A model generated the notes under the pieces. The model had not been told where the DNA came from. It saw nothing but the letters and a program-made list of their open reading frames with translations, and searched no databases. Shown here piece after piece: positions 1 through 7,524 of a stretch of 64,000 nt of DNA. A program made the position numbers and the translations under genes. Origin of the DNA: Anthopleura xanthogrammica. Taxonomy: Eukaryota; Cnidaria; Anthozoa; Actiniaria; Actiniidae. Numbering within the stretch: position 1 is the stretch's first letter; every line of letters starts with the position of its first letter. Location: NCBI GenBank assembly GCA_964019055.1, contig OZ025214.1, positions 10,367,101 to 10,431,100 of the forward strand. The letters run 5' to 3'.

Positions 1-1060
1 GGGTTAGAATTCGCACTAGGGTTGGTTACGATTCACACTAGGTTTACGATCTGTGCTAGGGTTTGTGGAAAGCTAAAGGTAAAATACGAGCTAGGGTTTA
101 CTATTCGCACTAAGTTTACAATCTGCGCTAGGGTTTGAGCGCAGTTAGGGTTAACTTTCTAGGGTTTGAGTGGACTAGTTAGGGTTAACTTTCTAGGGTT
201 TGTGGAAAGCTAGGGTTAGAATTCGCACTAGGGTTGGTTACGATTCACACTAGGTTTACGATCTGTGCTAGGGTTTGTGGAAAGCTAAAGGTAAAATACG
301 AGCTAGGGTTTACTATTCGCACTAAGTTTACAATCTGCGCTAGGGTTTGAGCGCAGTTAGGGTTAACTTTCTAGGGTTTGAGTGGACTAGTTAGGGTTAA
401 CTTTCTAGGGTTTGTGGAAAGCTAGGGTTAGAATTCGCACTAGGGTTGGTTACGATTCACACTAGGTTTACGATCTGTGCTAGGGTTTGTGGAAAGCTAA
501 AGGTAAAATACGAGCTAGGGTTTACTATTCGCACTAAGTTTACAATCTGCGCTAGGGTTTGAGCGCAGTTAGGGTTAACTTTCTAGGGTTTGAGTGGACT
601 AGTTAGGGTTAACTTTCTAGGGTTTGTGGAAAGCTAGGGTTAGAATTCGCACTAGGGTTGGTTACGATTCACACTAGGTTTACGATCTGTGCTAGGGTTT
701 GTGGAAAGCTAAAGGTAAAATACGAGCTAGGGTTTACTATTCGCACTAAGTTTACAATCTGCGCTAGGGTTTGAGCGCAGTTAGGGTTAACTTTCTAGGG
801 TTTGAGTGGACTAGTTAGGGTTAACTTTCTAGGGTTTGTGGAAAGCTAGGGTTAGAATTCGCACTAGGGTTGGTTACGATTCACACTAGGTTTACGATCT
901 GTGCTAGGGTTTGTGGAAAGCTAAAGGTAAAATACGAGCTAGGGTTTACTATTCGCACTAAGTTTACAATCTGCGCTAGGGTTTGAGCGCAGTTAGGGTT
1001 AACTTTCTAGGGTTTGAGTGGACTAGTTAGGGTTAACTTTCTAGGGTTTGTGGAAAGCTA
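1..1060. repeat. 212-bp satellite, five copies (telomere-like motifs)
   Basis: Five near-identical copies with a period of exactly 212 bp start at 1, 213, 425, 637 and 849. The window edge cuts the array, so there may be more copies to the left. Each copy is built from degenerate TTAGGG and CTAGGGTTT words separated by short unique spacers such as AGAATTCGCAC. It is a complex satellite, not a true telomere array. It lies between the spacer and the microsatellite of the RNA-gene unit, as in every other unit of the window. No credible coding sequence is seen. Confidence 0.95.
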
Positions 1061-1264
1061 GGGTTAGAATTCGCACTAGAGTTAGTATTCGCACTAGGTT
1101 TACGATCGTTACTAGGGTTTGTGGAAAGGTAAAGGTAAGATACAAGCTAGGATGACTTATCCAGCTAGGGTTACACATGCAGTTGGGGTTTGCAGAAAGG
1201 TAGGTACAGGGAACCTTCAAGGTAGGGTTGAAGTTGGAGGTAGCTGGCAGCAAGCAAACAAACA

Positions 1265-1265
<1 letters not shown>
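1061..1265. repeat. Diverged satellite tail
   Basis: This starts like a sixth 212-bp copy but diverges after about 20 bp (AGAGTTAGTATTCGC in place of AGGGTTGGTTACG). It keeps scattered TAGGGTT words and ends in AAACAAACAA before the GTTA run. The same tail follows every satellite array here, at 15459, 18476, 37913, 40926, 43939 and 47804. A 74-codon open frame on the minus strand is carried by the repeat and is not regarded as a gene. Confidence 0.85.

Positions 1266-1325
<60 letters not shown>
1266..1325. repeat. (GTTA)15 microsatellite
   Basis: There are fifteen perfect GTTA units, reading (CTAA)n or (TAAC)n on the snRNA-sense strand. The run ends 20 bp before the U1 3' end. The other loci have 15 or 16 units, which accounts for the 3013 versus 3017 bp unit length. 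A shorter CTAACTAA motif follows U2 in the same way, so this tract may contribute to snRNA 3'-end formation (inference). Confidence 0.95.
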
Positions 1326-1328
<3 letters not shown>

Positions 1329-1345
1329 GTTTGTTTGAAGTTGTT

Positions 1346-1382
<37 letters not shown>

Positions 1383-1388
1383 ATTATA

Positions 1389-1420
<32 letters not shown>

Positions 1421-1508
1421 GGGGTCAACCCAATCGAAGTGCAATGAGAGGGCCTCACCCTGAGAGGACTGCCTTCATGATCACAGTGAACCTCCCGCGT
1501 CAGGTAAG
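1346..1508 (-). pseudogene. U1: U1 snRNA gene, disrupted (nt 4 to 3' end)
   Basis: On the minus strand this is U1 snRNA from nucleotide 4 to its 3' end. It includes ACTTACC without its first bases, stem-loop I with GATCATGAAG, the Sm site AATTTCTGG and the terminal GCGTTCGCGC stem. LINE-A entered between nt 3 and 4 on the template strand. The missing 5' end (16 nt including the duplication) is at 12881-12896, with two LINE-A copies between. The locus cannot make normal U1. Confidence 0.93.
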
Positions 1509-1831
1509 TTTTTTTTTTTTATTAAGGTAACCATTAACAAGGTTTACCAAGACATTTAATTTGACCAGTGGTACCCATTAACAAGGTGTACCAAGACATA
1601 CATTAAAAATATATCATTTAAGTACACTACATTAAATAACTAATACCCAGACAATTATTAAGAAACTTACCTAGGGGGGTTTAATGTGATCACTTATATA
1701 ATTTAATTTTAATTTTAAATTTTAGGAATTGAAATGATTAAGGAGATTCCAAGAAACAAGAAAGAACCAAGAATGGTTCAAGAATGACTTCTTCATCAAG
1801 TTAAGACTACTCGGTGAAGAAGATTACAGAT
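1509..1831 (-). other. LINE-A 3' UTR with twin stem-loops and poly(A)
   Basis: Two imperfect palindromes of 23 bp, at 1526-1548 and 1570-1592, repeat with a 44-bp period. On the element sense strand each reads as a stem GGTA(A/C)ACC ... GG(T/G)TACC around the loop TTGTTAAT. They lie within about 85 bp of the poly(A) start. A stem-loop just before the tail is what some LINE reverse transcriptases recognise, so this is a candidate RT-binding site (inference). The terminus also contains an AATAAA signal. The rest is AT-rich with no open frame. Confidence 0.7.
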
Positions 1832-4800
1832 TTAAACGTTTGGCCAGAACTTGCCAATAACATTCCATGAACGTTTGAAGTAGCGTTTCTTGCGTTCGGA
1901 CTGGAAACGCTTGGCAAAGAGAGGAAGGAAGAAAAACAAACGTCGGCGTACACAAGACAGTACAACACGAACAGCAGGCTGCTCGTTACGAAAGCGGAAA
2001 TTATTACGTGACATCCAGACGAAGAACTTGGCCAGATTAAGAACGTAGGAAAAGACAGGTGGGACAATTTCTCGCTCACCTTCATCAAAACCAAAAAGAA
2101 GGTGACGAGGTGCAAGACGAGGACACAATGGGGTAACACGAAGAAAGATTGTTTGTAGTTGCAGAAGGACAGATTGAGTAAAGGTGCAGTCAAAAAACAA
2201 GTGTTGAAGAGTTTCACGATCGTTGTTACAGTGACACATTGGATCGACAGACATACCAAAAGAAACAAGACGATCAGCAGTATAGAGTACCCCATGTGCA
2301 ATCTTCCAATTTACATCGATAACATGACGGTCAAGAGGCAGAACGTGTACTTGTTTCCACGTTTCTGCCCAGTACAAAGAACCAAAAGTAGAAGAGAATT
2401 TGTTGATACAGTGTGGTGGAATGGCAGTGGTTTTCATTAAGATAGAATAACAGAGCTTGGTGGTGCAAATGGCCAATGGACGTGGCTGTCCATTGTCATC
2501 CGCACACAAGAAGTATCCATTGCCTCGCGAATGGCCTCCTAGAAGAGCCCAAGATTCCAAGACGGAGGCAAAAAACGGAGGCAAAAGCGAAGATGGGTAG
2601 AACGCTGGAAAAGAAAGAACTTCATGGACTGTGGTACCAAAGCATCTCTGTATGTAATAAGTGAAGAACGTTCCCCATTTATTAGGGGAAAGGATGAACC
2701 GTTTGATCCATTGGACATGGAGAGCACGGACTTTCAAACGGACATCCACCACTGCAAAACCACCACTTAATTTATCAAGATTGGTAGTTGTACGTGCAAC
2801 CAGCTCTTTCTTGCCAGACCAGAAGAATTTAAAAAGAGATTTATTGATTGTGGACAAGAGACCATCTGGTAATGGTAGCACTGTGGCAACATACCAAAGA
2901 CCAGAGAGCGCAAGGGCATTCGCCACAAGAGATTTTCCCCGAAAGGACAGACAACGCCGTTGCCAAAGATCAAAGACATTGGAAAGAGATGTAATCCGCT
3001 TGTCCCAGTTTGAAGAAGAAGGCAAATTTGGGCCCAGAGAGGTACCCAGACATGGGATAGCCTCACTGGACCAATCAAGAAGAACTGGTGGGTCTGAGCG
3101 ATTCGCCCAGGACCCAAGCCACAGACCTTTTGACTTTGAAGGGTTCAGTTTTGCACCAGATGCCTGTTCATATAGACTATAAATGTCAAAGATAGCACGT
3201 ATAGAATCATCATTGGTGACAGTTAAAGTAGTATCATCTGCATACTGATTGATTAAAGATGTACAAGAAACAGGTCCGGGCAGAAGGAAACCTTCAATAC
3301 GGGGACAAGCTCGGATATTACAAGCCAAGACTTCAGCGGTGATGATGTAAAGCAAGGGTGAGAGTGGACACCCTTGCCGTACACCACGAGACAAAGAAAA
3401 GAAAGGGGTGAAAAACCCATTAACTTGGACAGTGGACAGCACGTCAGTGTAAAACGTACTGATCCACTGAAGAAAATTTGGGCCAAAACCCATTACTCGT
3501 AAAGTCTTGAGAAGAAAAGGCCAATCAACACGGTCAAAAGCTTTCTCTTGATCTAGTGATATTAGGGCAGCAGGGATGTTATTCAGAGTTGCAAAGTCAA
3601 CGATATTTTGTAAAAGAAGAACAGTCTCTCCAATGAAACGGCCAGGCACAGAACCTGACTGATCAGGAGAGATGACTTCAGATAAGACTTTAAGCAACCT
3701 GCCAGAGATTGCTCGTGACGCAATTTTATAGTCGCAGTTGAGTAGAGTAATGGGTCGCCAGTTCTTACGATTACGTAAATCACCCTTTTTGGGGACAAGA
3801 GTAATGGTGCCTTGGCGTTGAGAATAGGAAAGGCAGCCTTTAACACAACCATGATTAAGAACATCTACAAGATCTTTACCAAGAATGTCCCAAAAAGAAA
3901 GATAGAACTCCATGGGAAGACCATCAAACCCAGGCGTTTTATTACGTGTCATCCCTTTCAAGGCAGCATAGCATTCATCAGGTTTTAAGGCTCCTTCACA
4001 AAGATTTGCTTGTGAAGGATCAAGACGAGACTCCAATTTTCTCAGAAGAATATTTTGAAGAGTATTATCAGTAGATCCAGCAGAAAAGAGTTCAGAATAG
4101 AATTCTTGCCAGGCATCCAGAAGGTCCATAGAAGAAGAAACATATTGACCAGCATTGTTTTGAACAGAGAAGATGGTACTGTCAGACTGTTTCTTTTTGA
4201 CTGACTTGAAGAAAAAAGAAGTGGAAGATTCTCCTTCCTCTGCCCATTGGGTGCGGGAACGAACTCGCAAACCCTCAGCTTCAAACTGGTCAAGAATCGA
4301 GATTTGATGAAGGACTGCCTTGTAACTAGGCATACAAGAGGAATCACCAGAATCTATTTTACTTTTAAGATGAGAAGCACGATTCTCAAGAGTGGACCTT
4401 TCCAAACGCCTGGCTTTAGCTTTGGAAGAACAATATGTGATGGATAGAGACTTTATCCATTGTTTGCCTCTATCCCACCACAAAGAAAGATGACGGTAGT
4501 TGGTTTTCTGCTGGATCCATCGTTTCCAAAAATTACGGATAATAAGGGAGTAGTCGTCTTCATTAAGAATACTGATGTTGAGTTTCCAAAAACTCGGGCC
4601 CCTTTTCACTGGACAAGGGATATTAATATGTACAATTACAGCACAGTGATCAGAGTGTGGACAAGGAACAATGATTGAAGAAACAGCAAAATAAGACCAC
4701 ACATTAGGTACGCCAATAAGATCAATACGAGACGATATTGAACCATCTGGACGTGTCCATGTAAACGATTTAGAGACAGGATGCAAAGTACGCCAAATAT

Positions 4801-5332
4801 CAACAACATTAAAATTAACAAAAAGATCAGTAAGTTTATCTGAGGTGTCACGTTGGGTGAAATCAGTGACAGAAGAAGATCGGTCAAGAGAACGATCAAA
4901 AACGGCGTTAAAATCGCCCAACAGAAAAACAGGACTAGAAGTAGTGGTGAACTGATCAAGATCTTCAAAAAAGGGCCCTCTAACCAGATACTGATTAGGG
5001 GCATAAATACAAACGACACGAAAATCATGACAAGAAGATTGAAAGTCGGCGACTATGACACGTCCAGAATTGTGTTGATGGAAGTTGTTAACAGTAAACC
5101 CAGATTTAAAGAGAATACAAACACCAGCACTGTGACTTGACAAATGCGAACCAACAACAGAGAAAGAAGACCCATTGAACCAAGACTGTAGTTCAGCATC
5201 AGATGTTGAGTGGGTCTCTTGAAGACAAACGATGTCCAGTGAAGGGACCATGGAGTTTAACCAAACAAGAAGAGGCTGCCTTTTTGAAAGGTCGCGAAGA
5301 CCGTTGACATTCAAGGTTAAGATCTTAACCAT
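1832..5332 (-). CDS. LINE-A ORF2: endonuclease-reverse transcriptase
   Basis: This 1166-aa protein nicks target DNA and reverse transcribes the element RNA. N-terminal APE-type endonuclease (about 1-240): LNVNGLR at 7-13, QETH with Glu39, Tyr110 in IYAPN, GDFN at 139-142, SRID at 201-204 and the catalytic SDH at 227-229. Reverse transcriptase (about 440-800): TPGFDGLP at 466, SLDQEKAFDR with Asp594, GVRQGCPLSPLLY and the active-site YADD at 697-700. A C-terminal Cys/His motif (C1033, C1035, H1044, C1049) is typical of L1/R1-type LINEs. All catalytic residues are present, with no stops or frameshifts. The ATG overlaps the stop of an upstream frame (ATGGTTAA), which suggests coupled translation. 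Sequence specificity for U1 most likely lies in the endonuclease domain. Confidence 0.95.
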   Translation of the reverse strand: MVKILTLNVNGLRDLSKRQPLLVWLNSMVPSLDIVCLQETHSTSDAELQSWFNGSSFSVVGSHLSSHSAGVCILFKSGFTVNNFHQHNSGRVIVADFQSSCHDFRVVCIYAPNQYLVRGPFFEDLDQFTTTSSPVFLLGDFNAVFDRSLDRSSSVTDFTQRDTSDKLTDLFVNFNVVDIWRTLHPVSKSFTWTRPDGSISSRIDLIGVPNVWSYFAVSSIIVPCPHSDHCAVIVHINIPCPVKRGPSFWKLNISILNEDDYSLIIRNFWKRWIQQKTNYRHLSLWWDRGKQWIKSLSITYCSSKAKARRLERSTLENRASHLKSKIDSGDSSCMPSYKAVLHQISILDQFEAEGLRVRSRTQWAEEGESSTSFFFKSVKKKQSDSTIFSVQNNAGQYVSSSMDLLDAWQEFYSELFSAGSTDNTLQNILLRKLESRLDPSQANLCEGALKPDECYAALKGMTRNKTPGFDGLPMEFYLSFWDILGKDLVDVLNHGCVKGCLSYSQRQGTITLVPKKGDLRNRKNWRPITLLNCDYKIASRAISGRLLKVLSEVISPDQSGSVPGRFIGETVLLLQNIVDFATLNNIPAALISLDQEKAFDRVDWPFLLKTLRVMGFGPNFLQWISTFYTDVLSTVQVNGFFTPFFSLSRGVRQGCPLSPLLYIITAEVLACNIRACPRIEGFLLPGPVSCTSLINQYADDTTLTVTNDDSIRAIFDIYSLYEQASGAKLNPSKSKGLWLGSWANRSDPPVLLDWSSEAIPCLGTSLGPNLPSSSNWDKRITSLSNVFDLWQRRCLSFRGKSLVANALALSGLWYVATVLPLPDGLLSTINKSLFKFFWSGKKELVARTTTNLDKLSGGFAVVDVRLKVRALHVQWIKRFILSPNKWGTFFTYYIQRCFGTTVHEVLSFPAFYPSSLLPPFFASVLESWALLGGHSRGNGYFLCADDNGQPRPLAICTTKLCYSILMKTTAIPPHCINKFSSTFGSLYWAETWKQVHVLPLDRHVIDVNWKIAHGVLYTADRLVSFGMSVDPMCHCNNDRETLQHLFFDCTFTQSVLLQLQTIFLRVTPLCPRLAPRHLLFGFDEGEREIVPPVFSYVLNLAKFFVWMSRNNFRFRNEQPAVRVVLSCVRRRLFFFLPLFAKRFQSERKKRYFKRSWNVIGKFWPNV

Positions 5333-5758
5333 GGAGAGGTTTTAGATGGTTTTTGACCCAAGAAGAAATATGTTTAAACAACCAACAACGCACAAAATAA
5401 TTAAGTTGACCACTTGGTGATTCAACATATATTACAAGATACATAAGTTTAAGGTTGATTACTTTGTAATTCAACATATACGTAATATAATTAATTATTA
5501 ATGTGATCACTTTGTGATCCAATATAGAATACAAAATTAAAGGGTTGATTACTTTGTAATTCAACAATAAATACATAATTATTAATGTAATCACTTTGTG
5601 ATTAACTCTAGTATAAAGTAACATAATTAAAGGGTTGATTACTTTGTAATTCAACAATAAATACATAATTATTAGGCTGATCACTTTGTGATTCAGCCTA
5701 GTTAATATAAATAGAATAGTAAATATTTGAAATGTAATGTTATTAAAGTACATGAAGA
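5333..5758 (-). other. LINE-A inter-ORF region: hairpin repeats, possible 142-codon frame
   Basis: AT-rich segment with seven short imperfect palindromes centred on ACTTTGTAAT or ACTTTGTGAT, at 5412 (variant), 5461, 5509, 5551, 5593, 5641 and 5683. Spacings are 42 or 48 bp except the first (49), and TAAT and TGAT types alternate. A 142-codon frame (5753 to 5325) starts 5 nt after the ORF1 stop, stays open throughout and ends on the ORF2 start. Its product would be hydrophobic with NYKVINPLI / NHKVITLII repeats. It could be a third cistron, a reinitiation spacer or a structured element; I cannot tell which. Equivalents: 11018-11446, 28029-28457, 52075-52503, 57765-58193 and 63458-63886. Confidence 0.5.
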
Positions 5759-6970
5759 TTATTTTTTAGTTTTAGATTTAGTAGACGGCTTTTTAGGAGC
5801 AGTGGGTTTACGAATGGGTACAACAGGCAAGGCAGCTTTTGAAAGACGTTTCGGCAATCCAGGCATTTTAGATATTGCCTGCGTGACATTGGCCAGAAGA
5901 GAAGAAGGTATTTCGTTGGGGGCATTATCAGAAGAAGAAGGAGGATTACTGTGACTACCTGACTCAGGAGGTTCAGAAAAGAGTGGTGGAGAATCAATTT
6001 CAATGTTGGTGTCTTCTTCTTCCACAAGAGCTGAGTATCGATTCACCGAGTGGTGCGCCTCAATAGCAACAGGAGAAGAGGGGTCGGCAGAGATATCCGA
6101 CGCAAAAGGCAAATCATTAACAGTAAAATTTTCAGCAACATCATTAAACGCTTCTGGGTTTTCCTTCTGCGAACGAGATTTTTTGCGTTTAGGCTTACTG
6201 GCTTCAGAAAGACGTTTGCCAGCAACAAATGATATATCAGAATTTGAGCCAGCAGAAGGAGCAACAGGAGTTACAACAGAAGATTCCTCCTGAGTCGGTG
6301 TCACAGGGAGGTCCTCATAGACCACAGGGCTATTATCTAATGTCCAGGGATGTGAGCAGTATTTTGCAGAATGGCCACCCATTCCACAACGAATACAAAG
6401 ATGGTTGATTTTGTAGGGACAATCATTAATAGCATGCCCCCAACGATTACAGTAATGACAGCATAATTTCTGACCCTTGTAACGAATTACTGCAGGGTAC
6501 TTACCAATCCGGATAAGTGAGGGAATGTCCTTTTTAATTATTAGTTCCACCTTACGATCACCATTCCAAATGTCATCATCATCAAGTACATGGGAAGAGC
6601 CTAAGACCTCGCCAAAGTCAAGAAGCACTTGATTCATCTTCTCATCAGGGACTTCAGCAGGAAGATTCTTCACAGACACAAAAACAGATTTAGGGTCGGA
6701 CTCGAATAAAGAAATATGGGTGCCAGCAATATGGATCCCGGATTGAAGCAAGGAATCCCGCACATCTTGCTGGTCTTGCTTAAAGGTGATGTCATAATGA
6801 GTGGCAGAAAGACGCTGGAAACACAGCAGGCTGCTCTTCTCCTTAACGACCACCAAAAGAGATTCAAGAATCAAACATCGAGAAGGAAAGACACCATCAA
6901 GAGCCAGGCGTCGAGGAAGACGAAGGGTGACCGTCATCGGTCGGTCAACAGAAAATCCCGCGAAGTCCAT
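5759..6970 (-). CDS. LINE-A ORF1: CCHC zinc-knuckle RNA-binding protein
   Basis: A 403-aa protein, probably the RNA-binding partner that packages element RNA with ORF2 protein. An RRM-like stretch (about 95-150, VFVSVKNLP to IIKKDIP) precedes two CX2CX4HX4C zinc knuckles at C171/C174/H179/C184 and C192/C195/H200/C205. A basic, NLS-like KPKRKKSRSQK lies at 259-269. The C-terminal half is Ser/Pro/acidic and ends in a Lys-rich tail. I start at the ATG at 6970. The frame is open 51 codons further upstream, but only to a GTG, so a longer start is not supported in a eukaryote. The order (single-strand binding fold, then knuckles) matches ORF1 of LINE-B and LINE-C and of Tx1-type elements. Confidence 0.85.
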   Translation of the reverse strand: MDFAGFSVDRPMTVTLRLPRRLALDGVFPSRCLILESLLVVVKEKSSLLCFQRLSATHYDITFKQDQQDVRDSLLQSGIHIAGTHISLFESDPKSVFVSVKNLPAEVPDEKMNQVLLDFGEVLGSSHVLDDDDIWNGDRKVELIIKKDIPSLIRIGKYPAVIRYKGQKLCCHYCNRWGHAINDCPYKINHLCIRCGMGGHSAKYCSHPWTLDNSPVVYEDLPVTPTQEESSVVTPVAPSAGSNSDISFVAGKRLSEASKPKRKKSRSQKENPEAFNDVAENFTVNDLPFASDISADPSSPVAIEAHHSVNRYSALVEEEDTNIEIDSPPLFSEPPESGSHSNPPSSSDNAPNEIPSSLLANVTQAISKMPGLPKRLSKAALPVVPIRKPTAPKKPSTKSKTKK

Positions 6971-7187
6971 CTCGCGAGGGGCCACGAGGACCGCACTCGG
7001 AGCCCACCAGCAAGAGTAGAATTGGCACTTGTGGGACTTGTGGAACTTGAAGACGTCCAAAAAAGTTGCGAACTTGAAACAGCACTTCAGAACTTGGCAA
7101 CGACTTGAAAACTTGAAAATCACTCAGGAACTCTGCAAAATAAACACAAAACTACTCTCCGAAAAGAATAGCGATACTTGACCCAAA
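6971..7187 (-). other. LINE-A 5' UTR with CAAGT repeats
   Basis: 217 bp between the element 5' end and the ORF1 ATG. On the sense strand CAAGT occurs eight times (seven in 7027-7115, one at 7176-7180). No TATA box is evident. The first nucleotides follow directly on 16 nt of U1 5' sequence when the element sits next to a U1 promoter. Any internal promoter is unproven. Confidence 0.6.
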
Positions 7188-7200
7188 CGCGTCAGGTAAG
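7188..7200. repeat. Regenerated U1 target between tandem LINE-A copies 1 and 2
   Basis: The 13-bp CGCGTCAGGTAAG is all that separates the 5' end of copy 1 from the poly(A) end of copy 2. It is U1 nt 4-16 and equals the target duplications at 1496-1508 and 12881-12893. The array is therefore the product of repeated insertion into the same duplicated site. Confidence 0.93.
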
Positions 7201-7524
7201 TTTTTTTATTTTTATTAAGGTAACCATTAACAAGGTTTACCAAGACATTTAATTTGACCAGTGGTACCCATTAACAAGGTGTACCAAGACATACATTAAA
7301 AATATATCATTTAAGTACACTACATTAAATAACTAATACCCAGACAATTATTAAGAAACTTACCTAGGGGGGTTTAATGTGATCACTTATATAATTTAAT
7401 TTTAATTTTAAATTTTAGGAATTGAAATGATTAAGGAGATTCCAAGAAACAAGAAAGAACCAAGAATGGTTCAAGAATGACTTCTTCATCAAGTTAAGAC
7501 TACTCGGTGAAGAAGATTACAGAT

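Larger units (their letters stand above)
1509..7187 (-). mobile_element. LINE-A copy 1: U1-specific non-LTR retrotransposon
   Basis: Full-length, 5679 bp, in U1 orientation. In element order: 217-bp 5' UTR, ORF1 (6970-5759), a 426-bp hairpin-rich inter-ORF region, ORF2 (5332-1832), a 3' UTR with twin hairpins, and a 12-nt poly(A) seen as T at 1509-1520. It is flanked by the 13-bp duplication CGCGTCAGGTAAG at 1496-1508 and 7188-7200, which is U1 nt 4-16 on the opposite strand. There are no LTRs. Target-primed reverse transcription from a nick at U1 3/4 explains the structure. The left flank is U1; the right flank is a second LINE-A. The ORF2 domains place it with L1/Tx1-like elements. Whether this family is already named needs a Repbase search. 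Confidence 0.95.

Noticed and set aside
1..1060. CRISPR-like regular repeats
   Set aside because: The whole 212-bp period is repeated, with no unique spacers, and the context is eukaryotic.
1..1060. True telomere array
   Set aside because: TTAGGG words are interspersed with other sequence in a complex 212-bp unit that recurs within every gene unit.
1041..1265. 74-codon minus-strand frame at the end of each satellite
   Set aside because: It is made of satellite words and has no homology or gene signals.
1807..2301. 164-codon hydrophobic minus-strand frame inside ORF2 of each LINE-A
   Set aside because: It is an alternative frame of the intact ORF2; its preservation follows from copy identity.
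5759..7123. A 454-residue version of LINE-A ORF1 starting at 7123
   Set aside because: The triplet there is GTG, not ATG. The first ATG in frame is at 6970, next to the conserved region.
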